From NCBI GenBank assembly GCA_946478965.1, contig CAMLDQ010000048.1, positions 1-15,213 of the forward strand: a stretch of 15,213 nucleotides of DNA, given 5' to 3'. The stretch is from an uncultured Methylobacillus sp. GTDB lineage: Bacteria; Pseudomonadota; Gammaproteobacteria; Burkholderiales; Methylophilaceae. Shown in pieces: positions 8,791 to 14,945 of the stretch. The translations under genes and the position numbers were made by a program. Positions within the stretch are counted from its first letter, which is position 1. Each line of letters begins with the position of its first letter. The notes under the pieces were generated by a model. That model did no database searches, was not told where the DNA came from, and was given only the letters and a program-made list of their open reading frames with translations.

Positions 8791-9761
8791 GATTTCACCT
8801 CCAATAGTTTGATACCCAGCAACGCGGCGATCATCAAGGCCGCCAGTCCGAAGCACAGCGTGGTGTAATCCTTGCCCGGGATCTGTTCCAGGTAGCGGAT
8901 CGGCTTTTTCTCCTTGCGGTTGATGTCCTCGATCGCCAGCGCCAGCGACCGCGGATCGTCCGCTTCGTAAGGCTGGTAACCGGAGCGTAGCGTCTGGAAG
9001 TACTGATGCAGTTCGATCTCAGGCGGCAACGCCTGGTCTTCCGGCGGCTTGTAGTCCTTGTCGAAGATGCTGATCGCACCCGGCTGGCGCAGTACGATCC
9101 AGTACAGCGTGACGTGCATGCGGTCGAGCCAGTCGCGAATTTTCTGCTGCGCATTGTCGCCCATGCGTCCGGCGCCATCCGACAACAACACAATGGCGCG
9201 CGAGCCGGAATCCGGTGTCTTGTCGAACATGCCCAGCGCGCTGGTGAGTCCGCTGCCGATGTTGGTCTGGAACAGCCCCGGTCCGCCTGCCGCGTCGATG
9301 GCGGCAAGGATCGCTTCACGGCTTTGCGTGAGCGGCATGACGTACATTGCGGAGTTGCTGAAGGTCACCATGCCGAACATGTCGTTCTTGCGCTGGTTGA
9401 CGAAATCGGTGATCAGCCGGCGCGCCGCGGCGGATTTCGATTCCCCGGCGCGGCCGCTGGCAACAGAGCCGGAAAAAGGATCGTCCATGCTGGCGCTGCG
9501 GTCTATGGTCAGCACGATCTGCGCGCCTTCGCCGACGCGTTCCACCTGCTCGGCGGGCGTGTGCGGGCCGGCGATGCCGAGTACGATGAACAGCAGGGCC
9601 AGTACGGCGAGGATCTTGAGCAGGATGCCGACCAGGTCGGATAAACGGTCGCGCGGCAGCAGATGTGTCCAGGAATAACTGCGGCTGTGCGTACGTTCCA
9701 GCAACAGCGGAATGGCAGCCAAAGGGAGGAACAGCAGGACCCAGTAGGTATTGAACAGCAT
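8781..9761 (-). CDS. mxaC: MxaC-like VWA-domain membrane protein
   Basis: A 326-residue BatA/MxaC-type protein. The N-terminus has two TM helices (residues 5-21 and 46-65), the first with the Bat-type start MLFNTYWVLLFLPL. A VWA domain follows with a canonical metal-site motif DRSAS (87-91), Thr166 in FQTNIGSGL and Asp195 in VLLSDGAGRM. A third TM lies at 301-320 near the C-terminus. The start at 9761 is chosen over 9827 because it begins exactly at the conserved N-terminal helix and avoids a long overlap with mxaA; AGAGG near the mxaA stop is the likely ribosome binding site. It lies 11 bp after mxaA. In methylotrophs MxaC belongs to the set needed for active methanol dehydrogenase. Alternative reading: a generic BatA protein of a MoxR cluster. 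Confidence 0.87.
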   Translation of the reverse strand: MLFNTYWVLLFLPLAAIPLLLERTHSRSYSWTHLLPRDRLSDLVGILLKILAVLALLFIVLGIAGPHTPAEQVERVGEGAQIVLTIDRSASMDDPFSGSVASGRAGESKSAAARRLITDFVNQRKNDMFGMVTFSNSAMYVMPLTQSREAILAAIDAAGGPGLFQTNIGSGLTSALGMFDKTPDSGSRAIVLLSDGAGRMGDNAQQKIRDWLDRMHVTLYWIVLRQPGAISIFDKDYKPPEDQALPPEIELHQYFQTLRSGYQPYEADDPRSLALAIEDINRKEKKPIRYLEQIPGKDYTTLCFGLAALMIAALLGIKLLEVKSWR

Positions 9762-9772
9762 GATGCGCGCCT

Positions 9773-10702
9773 CTACTTCATCCCGCGTTCGCAGTCGCGG
9801 CAGCGTCGGCAGAACTGCTTGAGCCATTCCATCGCATCGCCGTCGATACCGCTGGCGGCGCCCTGATCAAAGAACACGCTGCGCGAAAGCTGGAAGAACT
9901 GGCCGAGCTCGGACCCGACCGGGGCAAATCCCGGCTTTCTTCCAATAAAAGTCTGTGCGTCGAACACACTGTTGCCGGCGGTGGTGTTCATGGCCTGGTG
10001 CAGCCTGGCAACCCCAGTCGAGAGTCCATCCGCCGTAGTCGGCAATTTTTTCAGGTCGCGGTAGGCGCGTGCGAATGGCCCGCCCATGCGCGGCAGCCAG
10101 GAATAGGTCCCCAACACGTAGAACAAGCCGAGCAGGGCGACTCCCAGGATGCCGAGCAACACCCACAGGATGCGATAGTTCTGGCTGGCGTCCAGCAGCA
10201 GGGGGCCGCGGAACGGGCTCATGTCTTTTTCGACGATGACCGAGCCATACACGGCCAGCGGCGAGATGCGGAAATTCCAGCTCGGGATACGAACCTGGAA
10301 ATTCTGGCCATCCCCGGCAAACTTGACGAATTCCGGCGGCAAGGCTGCCGGTTTGGCGACGATGTTAGTGGTGAAAACCTGATAGGCGAGGTGCAGCGTA
10401 TAGGTGGTGGTGTTCACGCCGGGCGATTTTTCCAGTCTGGCTTCGCGCACTTCGATGCCGCTTTCCTTGTTCTGGCGTTTTTTCTGGTTGCCGGCGATAG
10501 GCAAGGAGGTTTCCAGCAAGACATAAGGCTTTTTCACTTCCAGGATGACGGTGCGCTCGAGAATGTCGCCCACGGTGTAGCCCACGCTGCGTTCGGGCTC
10601 TATCGTGCGAATCGTGACGCGTGGGTCGGAGCCATCGTCCTCGGCATGAACCAGGGGAAGCCAGGACAGGAGCAGGATAGCAATAAGGAGTCTCATCATC
10701 AT
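9773..10702 (-). CDS. mxaA: MxaA-like periplasmic/membrane protein
   Basis: A 309-residue protein with a cleavable-looking signal peptide (residues 1-20, LLIAILLLSWLPLVHA), a beta-rich periplasmic region (about 21-175), one TM helix at 178-199 and a cytoplasmic tail of about 110 residues. The tail ends in Cys298, Cys301 and Cys304 spaced CxxCxxC. Length, topology and position after the DUF58 gene match MxaA, which in Methylobacterium is required for calcium-containing methanol dehydrogenase. The BatD proteins of related MoxR clusters are much longer, so MxaA fits better. Three ATGs in a row allow starts at 10702, 10699 or 10696; the first overlaps the mxaS stop as ATGA. Assignment is by architecture and context; I see no catalytic motif. 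Confidence 0.82.
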   Translation of the reverse strand: MMMRLLIAILLLSWLPLVHAEDDGSDPRVTIRTIEPERSVGYTVGDILERTVILEVKKPYVLLETSLPIAGNQKKRQNKESGIEVREARLEKSPGVNTTTYTLHLAYQVFTTNIVAKPAALPPEFVKFAGDGQNFQVRIPSWNFRISPLAVYGSVIVEKDMSPFRGPLLLDASQNYRILWVLLGILGVALLGLFYVLGTYSWLPRMGGPFARAYRDLKKLPTTADGLSTGVARLHQAMNTTAGNSVFDAQTFIGRKPGFAPVGSELGQFFQLSRSVFFDQGAASGIDGDAMEWLKQFCRRCRDCERGMK

Positions 10703-11562
10703 GCAGCCACAAACTGGTAAAAGTATTCGGTCAGGTCATCCGCGTCGAAGCCGTCTTCTAGGAACAGCGGCGGCATGTCGTGCCGCATGAACAGGGCTTC
10801 GAGCGCGGCGCGGCGCTGCTGGAACGCCTGCAGGATACGCGCGCGAAAGTCTTTGCGCAGGAACAGGGTGCGGCGAGCGCCGGTTTCGCAGTCGGTCACG
10901 CTGGCAATGCCGAATTCCGGCAGGCTGCGGTATTCCGCGGCATCCCACAGCACCAGCGGCACCACGTGATGCCGCATCATCCCTTCCAGATGCTCGCCGA
11001 GTTCGTCCAAGGGGGTGTGGAAATCCGACACCAGCAGCACCAGCGAGCGTTCGCGAGGCAGGAAACGGTTGACATCGCCCAGCCCGACCGCGCTGATATG
11101 TCCGGGACGGTAGTCGGCCAGCCTGTCGGCCAGATCGAAGACACCGTGCACCTTGGTGGATGCGATGAACATCCAGTCTTCACGCACCTCTTCGTCAAAA
11201 CCGATGAAGCCGAACGGGTCGTTCACGCGGAAGGCGGAATAAGCGGCCGAGGCGGTGATCTCGGCGGCGATCTCCAGTTTGCGCATATGGCCGCCGAAGC
11301 CCATCGAACCGGAAAGATCGCAGACGACAAACACCGGCACCGAGCTTTTCTGGTTGAAGATACGTACCCATACCTGGTCGAACGGGTCGCGGATGGTCTG
11401 GCGCAGGTCGATGCGGCGTGGGTCGGGGTAGGCGATCAGCGGCGCATGTCCGCGGAACTCCATGCCCAAGCCGCGCTGGGCGCTGGCATGTCGACCCGGA
11501 TGACGGCCGCGCGAACGCCAGCCGACCTGATAGGTAAACTCCTTGGCCCGTTCCGGAATCAT
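10699..11562 (-). CDS. mxaS: DUF58-family protein, MxaS-like
   Basis: A 287-residue cytoplasmic protein of the DUF58/MxaS type that pairs with MoxR ATPases. The region FVVCDLSGSMGF carries a VWA-like metal-site motif DLSGS (82-86). The N-terminal DLRQTIRDPFDQVWVRIF (52-69) resembles the DUF58 lead-in with its variable (D/G)-R-rich segment. There is no signal peptide or TM segment. ATG 11562 overlaps the mxaR stop by 4 bp (ATGA), and its own stop overlaps mxaA the same way. In methylotrophs this gene always follows mxaR; a MoxR-DUF58 pair is thought to act as a chaperone-like unit working on metal-binding client proteins. The exact job of MxaS is not known. Confidence 0.88.
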   Translation of the reverse strand: MIPERAKEFTYQVGWRSRGRHPGRHASAQRGLGMEFRGHAPLIAYPDPRRIDLRQTIRDPFDQVWVRIFNQKSSVPVFVVCDLSGSMGFGGHMRKLEIAAEITASAAYSAFRVNDPFGFIGFDEEVREDWMFIASTKVHGVFDLADRLADYRPGHISAVGLGDVNRFLPRERSLVLLVSDFHTPLDELGEHLEGMMRHHVVPLVLWDAAEYRSLPEFGIASVTDCETGARRTLFLRKDFRARILQAFQQRRAALEALFMRHDMPPLFLEDGFDADDLTEYFYQFVAA

Positions 11563-12587
11563 GGCGCAGCGACGGCGTTGACGATGCCTGTGAGAAGCTC
11601 GCGCGCGATTTCAGTCCGGCGCATTTCATAGACCGGGCTGAACACCAGGCGGTGGGCAACGGTTTCGTGGAAGACCGTATGGATATCTTCCGGCAGCACG
11701 GCCTCGCGCCCGTTAAGCCAGGCATTGACGCGCGCGGCGCGCATCATCATGCTCATGCCGCGCGGGCTGGCACCGGCCAGCACTAGGCGGTTCATGTCGA
11801 CGCCGTCGATGCGTACACCGTACTGGCCGGGATTCTTGGTTGCCAGCCAGAGTTCGAGGGCATATTTGCGCAGCGTGGGGCTGGCCTGGATATGGTCCTG
11901 CAGCACGACCGACATCGCGTTCAGTTTGTCGTAATGCAGCACATCCGGCGCTACCGTGTCGACCAGCGCATCGACGTTGTGGTAGCGGGTATTGAATACC
12001 AGCGACTCCATGATGTCGGGATCGCTTGGCACGGCGATCGGGATTTCCATCATGAAGCGGTCGCGTGCGGCCGAGGGGATGTCGAAGGTTTCTTCCTTTT
12101 CCACCTGGTTGCGGTCGGCAAATACCAGCATGTGCGGGAAGTGGTGTTCCTTGTTGAACGCCGAGAGTGTACGCTCCGCCATCACGCGCAGCAGCAGCGA
12201 GTGCACCTGCGGGCGGGCACGGTTGATTTCGTTGAAGAAGAACACCGCAAGGGATTCACCACAACGCAATAATGGGCCGGCATCTACATGCGGGCGGCCG
12301 TCCTCACCGAGATAGGTGTGATAGACGAGGTCGTTCGGCATCAGGTCGATAGTGCCTTCGATACGCTCGTAGCCTCCGCCAATGCCACGCGTGAATGCAC
12401 GCAGCAGGGTGGTTTTACCGACCCCGACATCGCCTTCCAGCAGCACGTGCCCGCGCGAAAAAATCGCAGTCGTGATCAGGCGGATGGGGCGCTCCTGGCC
12501 AACCACGACCTTGTTGATTTCGGATTCCAGTTGCAGCGCATGTGCGCGCCAGTCGGCCAGTTGGCTGTCGGTCGTTGCCGTATCCAT
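11559..12587 (-). CDS. mxaR: MoxR-family AAA+ ATPase, MxaR-like
   Basis: A 342-residue MoxR AAA+ ATPase, the energy-using member of the cluster. The Walker A loop is GDVGVGKT (52-59). The Walker B segment is LAVFFFNEINRARPQVHS (113-130), in which the usual Asp before the catalytic Glu120 is Asn119, unlike the LLADEINRA of typical MoxR proteins. Sensor-1-like Asn160 is in FADRNQVEKEETF, and the arginine-finger region is ARDRFMMEI around 175-182. The C-terminal lid holds DGVDMNRLVLAGASPRGMSMMMRAARVNAW. ATG 12587 has GGAG three bases upstream. The gene leads the coupled series and is 73 bp from mxaD. In methylotrophs MxaR works in methanol dehydrogenase maturation or regulation; non-methylotroph MoxR proteins assist other metal enzymes. 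Confidence 0.92.
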   Translation of the reverse strand: MDTATTDSQLADWRAHALQLESEINKVVVGQERPIRLITTAIFSRGHVLLEGDVGVGKTTLLRAFTRGIGGGYERIEGTIDLMPNDLVYHTYLGEDGRPHVDAGPLLRCGESLAVFFFNEINRARPQVHSLLLRVMAERTLSAFNKEHHFPHMLVFADRNQVEKEETFDIPSAARDRFMMEIPIAVPSDPDIMESLVFNTRYHNVDALVDTVAPDVLHYDKLNAMSVVLQDHIQASPTLRKYALELWLATKNPGQYGVRIDGVDMNRLVLAGASPRGMSMMMRAARVNAWLNGREAVLPEDIHTVFHETVAHRLVFSPVYEMRRTEIARELLTGIVNAVAAP

Positions 12588-12616
12588 AATCTCCTCGTGC
12601 GGGTTCGATTTAAGTG

Positions 12617-12645
12617 TGCCGCGGAGCCGGACGGCCCGCGCGGCA
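12617..12645. other. GC-rich hairpin between mxaD and mxaR
   Basis: TGCCGCG (12617-12623) pairs with CGCGGCA (12639-12645) around a 15-nt GC-rich loop that holds a further GCC/GGC complement. On the - strand transcript no proper U-run follows, so full termination is doubtful. It is the only gap of real size inside the cluster, and it could attenuate or process the message so that mxaD is made in larger amounts than mxaR onward. Confidence 0.4.
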
Positions 12646-12660
12646 AATATTTACGCCAGT

Positions 12661-13185
12661 TTACTTGGTTTCCAGGATTTTTTTCAGGTTGTCCAGCCCG
12701 CCACGATAAACGGAGGTGATGGTATTCACTGCAGTGGCGTCATCCTGGCCGGCTGCCGGTGCATCGGCAGGATCCTTGCGCTGGAATTTGCCATTCCATG
12801 TGACCGTGCTGGAATTGGCCGAATCGGCTTTTACCGTTATTGTCGATGCGTAGTGGCTGACCGGCAACACGCCTTCCAGGATGACATAGCGGTATTTCAT
12901 GCCACGGTTGCTGTAACCGCGCAGTTCTTCCTTGATGGTGCCGCCGTCCTGCAGGGTCAGCAGGCGGATGGCACCGGGCTGGTTGTTTTTGCCGGCGACG
13001 ATTTGAGTGCTTTTGACGGCAGGATGCCAGGCGCCCAGGTCGCCAAAATTATTGATCTTGCTCCAGACCTTGGCTGCGGGGGCTTCAATCGTGACCGACT
13101 GTTCCACTTTCAGCGTATCGGCGGCATAGGCGGGTAGTGAGATGGATGCTGCCAGAAGTGAAATGGCGAACAGGCTGTTTTGCAT
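12661..13185 (-). CDS. mxaD: MxaD-like periplasmic SRPBCC-family protein
   Basis: A 174-residue exported protein with a signal peptide (residues 1-21, cleavage after AYA) and a START/SRPBCC (polyketide cyclase-like) domain. Family features are VEQSVTIEAPAAKVWSKINNFGDLGAWHPAVK (27 onward), the helix-grip opening of this fold, then the GGTIKEELRGYS region and a C-terminal helix ending NLKKILETK. MxaD is a 17-kDa periplasmic SRPBCC protein that in Methylobacterium improves electron flow between methanol dehydrogenase and its cytochrome. ATG 13185 is chosen because AAGGAG lies upstream and a signal peptide follows directly; the frame stays open further upstream but that part covers the promoter. 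In the usual mxa operon mxaD comes last; here it comes first. A generic periplasmic SRPBCC protein is the alternative. Confidence 0.83.
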   Translation of the reverse strand: MQNSLFAISLLAASISLPAYAADTLKVEQSVTIEAPAAKVWSKINNFGDLGAWHPAVKSTQIVAGKNNQPGAIRLLTLQDGGTIKEELRGYSNRGMKYRYVILEGVLPVSHYASTITVKADSANSSTVTWNGKFQRKDPADAPAAGQDDATAVNTITSVYRGGLDNLKKILETK

Positions 13186-13249
13186 GATGCTCTCCTTATC
13201 GATGGGTATGTTTTTCGTTCCGGCCATATGGGAGATGACCGGGTTTTGC

Positions 13250-13258
13250 GTGATCACA
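13250..13258. promoter_or_regulatory. GTGATCACA palindromic site, downstream copy
   Basis: GTGATCAC is a perfect 8-bp palindrome, preceded by GTTTTGC. It lies near the predicted transcription start of mxaD (about +5). The same sequence recurs at 13301-13310. A regulator of unknown family could bind both copies. Confidence 0.42.
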
Positions 13259-13264
13259 GGAAAA

Positions 13265-13293
13265 AGCATACTAACTAGTATGTATGTATGCAA
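13265..13293 (-). promoter_or_regulatory. Sigma-70-type promoter for mxaD
   Basis: On the - strand: -35 TTGCAT (13293-13288), a 17-bp spacer, and -10 TATGCT (13270-13265). Both hexamers match consensus in four of six positions and the spacing is ideal. Transcription would begin near 13258, leaving a leader of about 73 nt before the mxaD ATG. The palindrome at 13267-13282 covers part of the -10 and spacer, and GTGATCACA sites lie on either side, so the promoter is probably controlled. Confidence 0.62.
13267..13282. promoter_or_regulatory. TetR-type operator candidate over the mxaD -10
   Basis: CATACTA-AC-TAGTATG is a perfect inverted repeat with 7-bp arms and a 2-nt spacer. Size, AT content and symmetry are typical of TetR-family operators. 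Its place over the -10 and spacer of the mxaD promoter would block RNA polymerase. No TetR gene lies in the window, so the regulator would be encoded elsewhere. Confidence 0.5.
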
Positions 13294-13300
13294 GTGTTTT

Positions 13301-13310
13301 TGTGATCACA
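13301..13310. promoter_or_regulatory. TGTGATCACA palindromic site, upstream copy
   Basis: TGTGATCACA is a perfect 10-bp palindrome, preceded by GTGTTTT as in the other copy. It lies just upstream of the -35, centred near -47. The two centres are 52 bp apart, about five helical turns, which puts them on the same face of the DNA. The compact symmetry recalls GntR-type operators more than CRP or FNR sites, which need a spacer between half-sites. Confidence 0.42.
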
Positions 13311-13332
13311 TATCCATCGGAGCGAATAAGCC

Positions 13333-13368
13333 CTAGCTTGGTCACTGTGTGGGCGGCGACCAAGCTAG
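13333..13368. repeat. 11-bp perfect inverted repeat
   Basis: CTAGCTTGGTC (13333-13343) and GACCAAGCTAG (13358-13368) are exact reverse complements around a 14-nt loop. Neither strand shows a U-run after it. It may be a regulatory RNA hairpin, an end-protecting structure or a remnant of a small repeat element. It lies upstream of the mxaD promoter and downstream of the ClC gene, so a Rho-aided terminator for the ClC transcript is also possible. Confidence 0.45.
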
Positions 13369-13580
13369 CGGAGCAAGGTTGACCGCACACGAGTACTGCG
13401 CCCTTGCCGAAGCCGTATCAGGTCGTCAGGATGCTGCGGATGCGGTTTATTAGTATGAGGTGTGCCGAAGTTCAGCCCGACCATGCAAGAAGCAGACGAG
13501 CTATTCCGCGACGAGCATACATTACTGATGCGGCATTTCTGACTTGCCAGGGATTTACGCCTACCGGTAGGTGAGACTCG

Positions 13581-14945
13581 CTAGCCCGGCTTGGCAGGCG
13601 GGTGGGGAGTCTCGCCGTCGGCGACCGCCTCGGCCGGGCGCGGATGTGAACCGAGCGACTTGAGCTGGGTTTCCGACAGCGCAGCATACAGCGGCCGGCT
13701 GAACAGGCGCGAAACCATGGTCGCGATCAGCGCCACCGCCATCAGGCTGATGACCATTTCGTGGCCGTCGATCATTTCCATCACGATAATGAACGAAGTG
13801 ATTGGCGCCTGGGTGACACCGGCGAGGAAGGCGGTCATGCAGAGCGCACTGATCGCGGCGGCCATCTCCGGGTGGCCGAACCACGGGATGAGGTCATAGC
13901 CGATACCGGCACCGATCGAGAGCGAAGGGGCAAAAATGCCGCCCGGAATCCCGCTGAGGTAAGTGAACAGCGTGGCCAGGTATTTGATGGCGGGATAGAA
14001 CCAGGTTTCGCTGATCGAGCCGTTCAGCATCTCGCGCGTCAGCGTGTAGCCGGAGCCGAACGTAGCGCCATTACTGACGATGCCGAGCATCGCCACTAAG
14101 AGGCCGCAGGCGCCGGCCCACCAGAGCGGGTGCGCCTTGCGCCAGGAGTGCACCTTGCTCAAGGATGCGTCGGTTTCCAGCAGGGTGCGGCTGAAAATGC
14201 CGCCGAGTACCCCGCACAATACGCCGCAGACGATCACCGGCAGGAAGATTGCCTTGGTGATGCTGCCCACCGTCAGGTCGCCGAAATAGGTGTAGTTGCC
14301 GAGCAGCGAAATGGAGACCAAACCCGAGAGCACAATCGCGGTAATGACGACGCCGTTGGTCTTTTGCTCGAAGCGGCGGCTCAGTTCCTCAATGGCGAAC
14401 ACGATCCCCGCCAGCGGCGTGTTGAAGGCCGCGGAAATACCGGCCGCGCCGCCGGCCAGGATCAGGTGCTTGGGATCGACGGAGAAGCCTTGTGGCAGAA
14501 AACGGCGGCACGCATGCATGACGCTGGCCCCGACCTGCACGGAAGGCCCTTCGCGTCCGGAGGAAAAACCGGCGGCGAGACCGGCAACCACCAAGACCAT
14601 TTTGCCGAGCGCGATCTTGAGTGAAACGAAGCGGTTCAAGGAGGCGTCGCCGGCGCGATTGAGTGCGGCGATGGTTTGCGGGATGCCGCTGCCGGCAGTG
14701 CCGACGAGCCAGCCGGAGGCCCAGACGATCAGCATGCCCACCAGCGGAGTAATCAGTAAAGGCAGCCACCAGTACTCGTTTTGCAGACGGAAAAAGAAAT
14801 CGATCGCGAATTCCGTGCCCTTGGCAAAGAGCACGATGGTCAGCCCGGTGACCGCGGCGGCCGACCAGACTACGAAGCGTCCCAGCCATGCTTGCAGGTC
14901 GGTAAGTCGGATATGTGCGAGGTTGGCGCGTAGCGTCCGGAACAT
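13581..14945 (-). CDS. ClC-family chloride channel / proton antiporter
   Basis: A 454-residue polytopic membrane protein of the ClC family. The selectivity motifs are all present: GSGIP (85-89), GREGP (130-134) with the gating Glu132, GIFAP (336-340), and the C-terminal anion-coordinating Tyr420 in SRPLYAAL. Glu186-Glu187 in GIVFAIEEL match the E. coli ClcA positions of the internal proton glutamate (Glu203), so 2Cl-/H+ exchange rather than a passive channel is likely. There are no CBS domains at the C-terminus; the last 25 residues are polar and Pro-rich. The ATG at 14945 has no clear ribosome binding site. The gene is on the same strand as the mxa-like cluster but separated from it by 395 bp with a separate promoter, so it is probably a neighbour only. 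Confidence 0.95.
   Translation of the reverse strand: MFRTLRANLAHIRLTDLQAWLGRFVVWSAAAVTGLTIVLFAKGTEFAIDFFFRLQNEYWWLPLLITPLVGMLIVWASGWLVGTAGSGIPQTIAALNRAGDASLNRFVSLKIALGKMVLVVAGLAAGFSSGREGPSVQVGASVMHACRRFLPQGFSVDPKHLILAGGAAGISAAFNTPLAGIVFAIEELSRRFEQKTNGVVITAIVLSGLVSISLLGNYTYFGDLTVGSITKAIFLPVIVCGVLCGVLGGIFSRTLLETDASLSKVHSWRKAHPLWWAGACGLLVAMLGIVSNGATFGSGYTLTREMLNGSISETWFYPAIKYLATLFTYLSGIPGGIFAPSLSIGAGIGYDLIPWFGHPEMAAAISALCMTAFLAGVTQAPITSFIIVMEMIDGHEMVISLMAVALIATMVSRLFSRPLYAALSETQLKSLGSHPRPAEAVADGETPHPPAKPG

Larger units (their letters stand above)
13186..13580. other. Non-coding region between mxaD and the ClC gene
   Basis: I see no convincing gene in these 395 bases. The left half holds the mxaD promoter and three palindromic sites listed separately. 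The middle carries an 11-bp inverted repeat (13333-13368). The right part is the 3' flank of the ClC gene and has a 12-bp palindrome CCTACCGGTAGG (13560-13571) about ten bases past its stop codon; with no loop or U-run this is only a weak terminator candidate. Confidence 0.6.

Noticed and set aside
6229..12587. Interpretation as a BatABCDE (aerotolerance) operon
   Set aside because: MoxR, DUF58, VWA and TPR-like parts are shared with Bat operons, but there is no long BatD, the protein after DUF58 has MxaA size and topology, and an MxaD-like SRPBCC protein leads the cluster. It is kept as the main alternative.
13186..13293. N-terminal extension of the mxaD-like protein to 13293
   Set aside because: The extra 36 residues cover the predicted promoter and leader, and a good ribosome binding site with a signal peptide marks ATG 13185.
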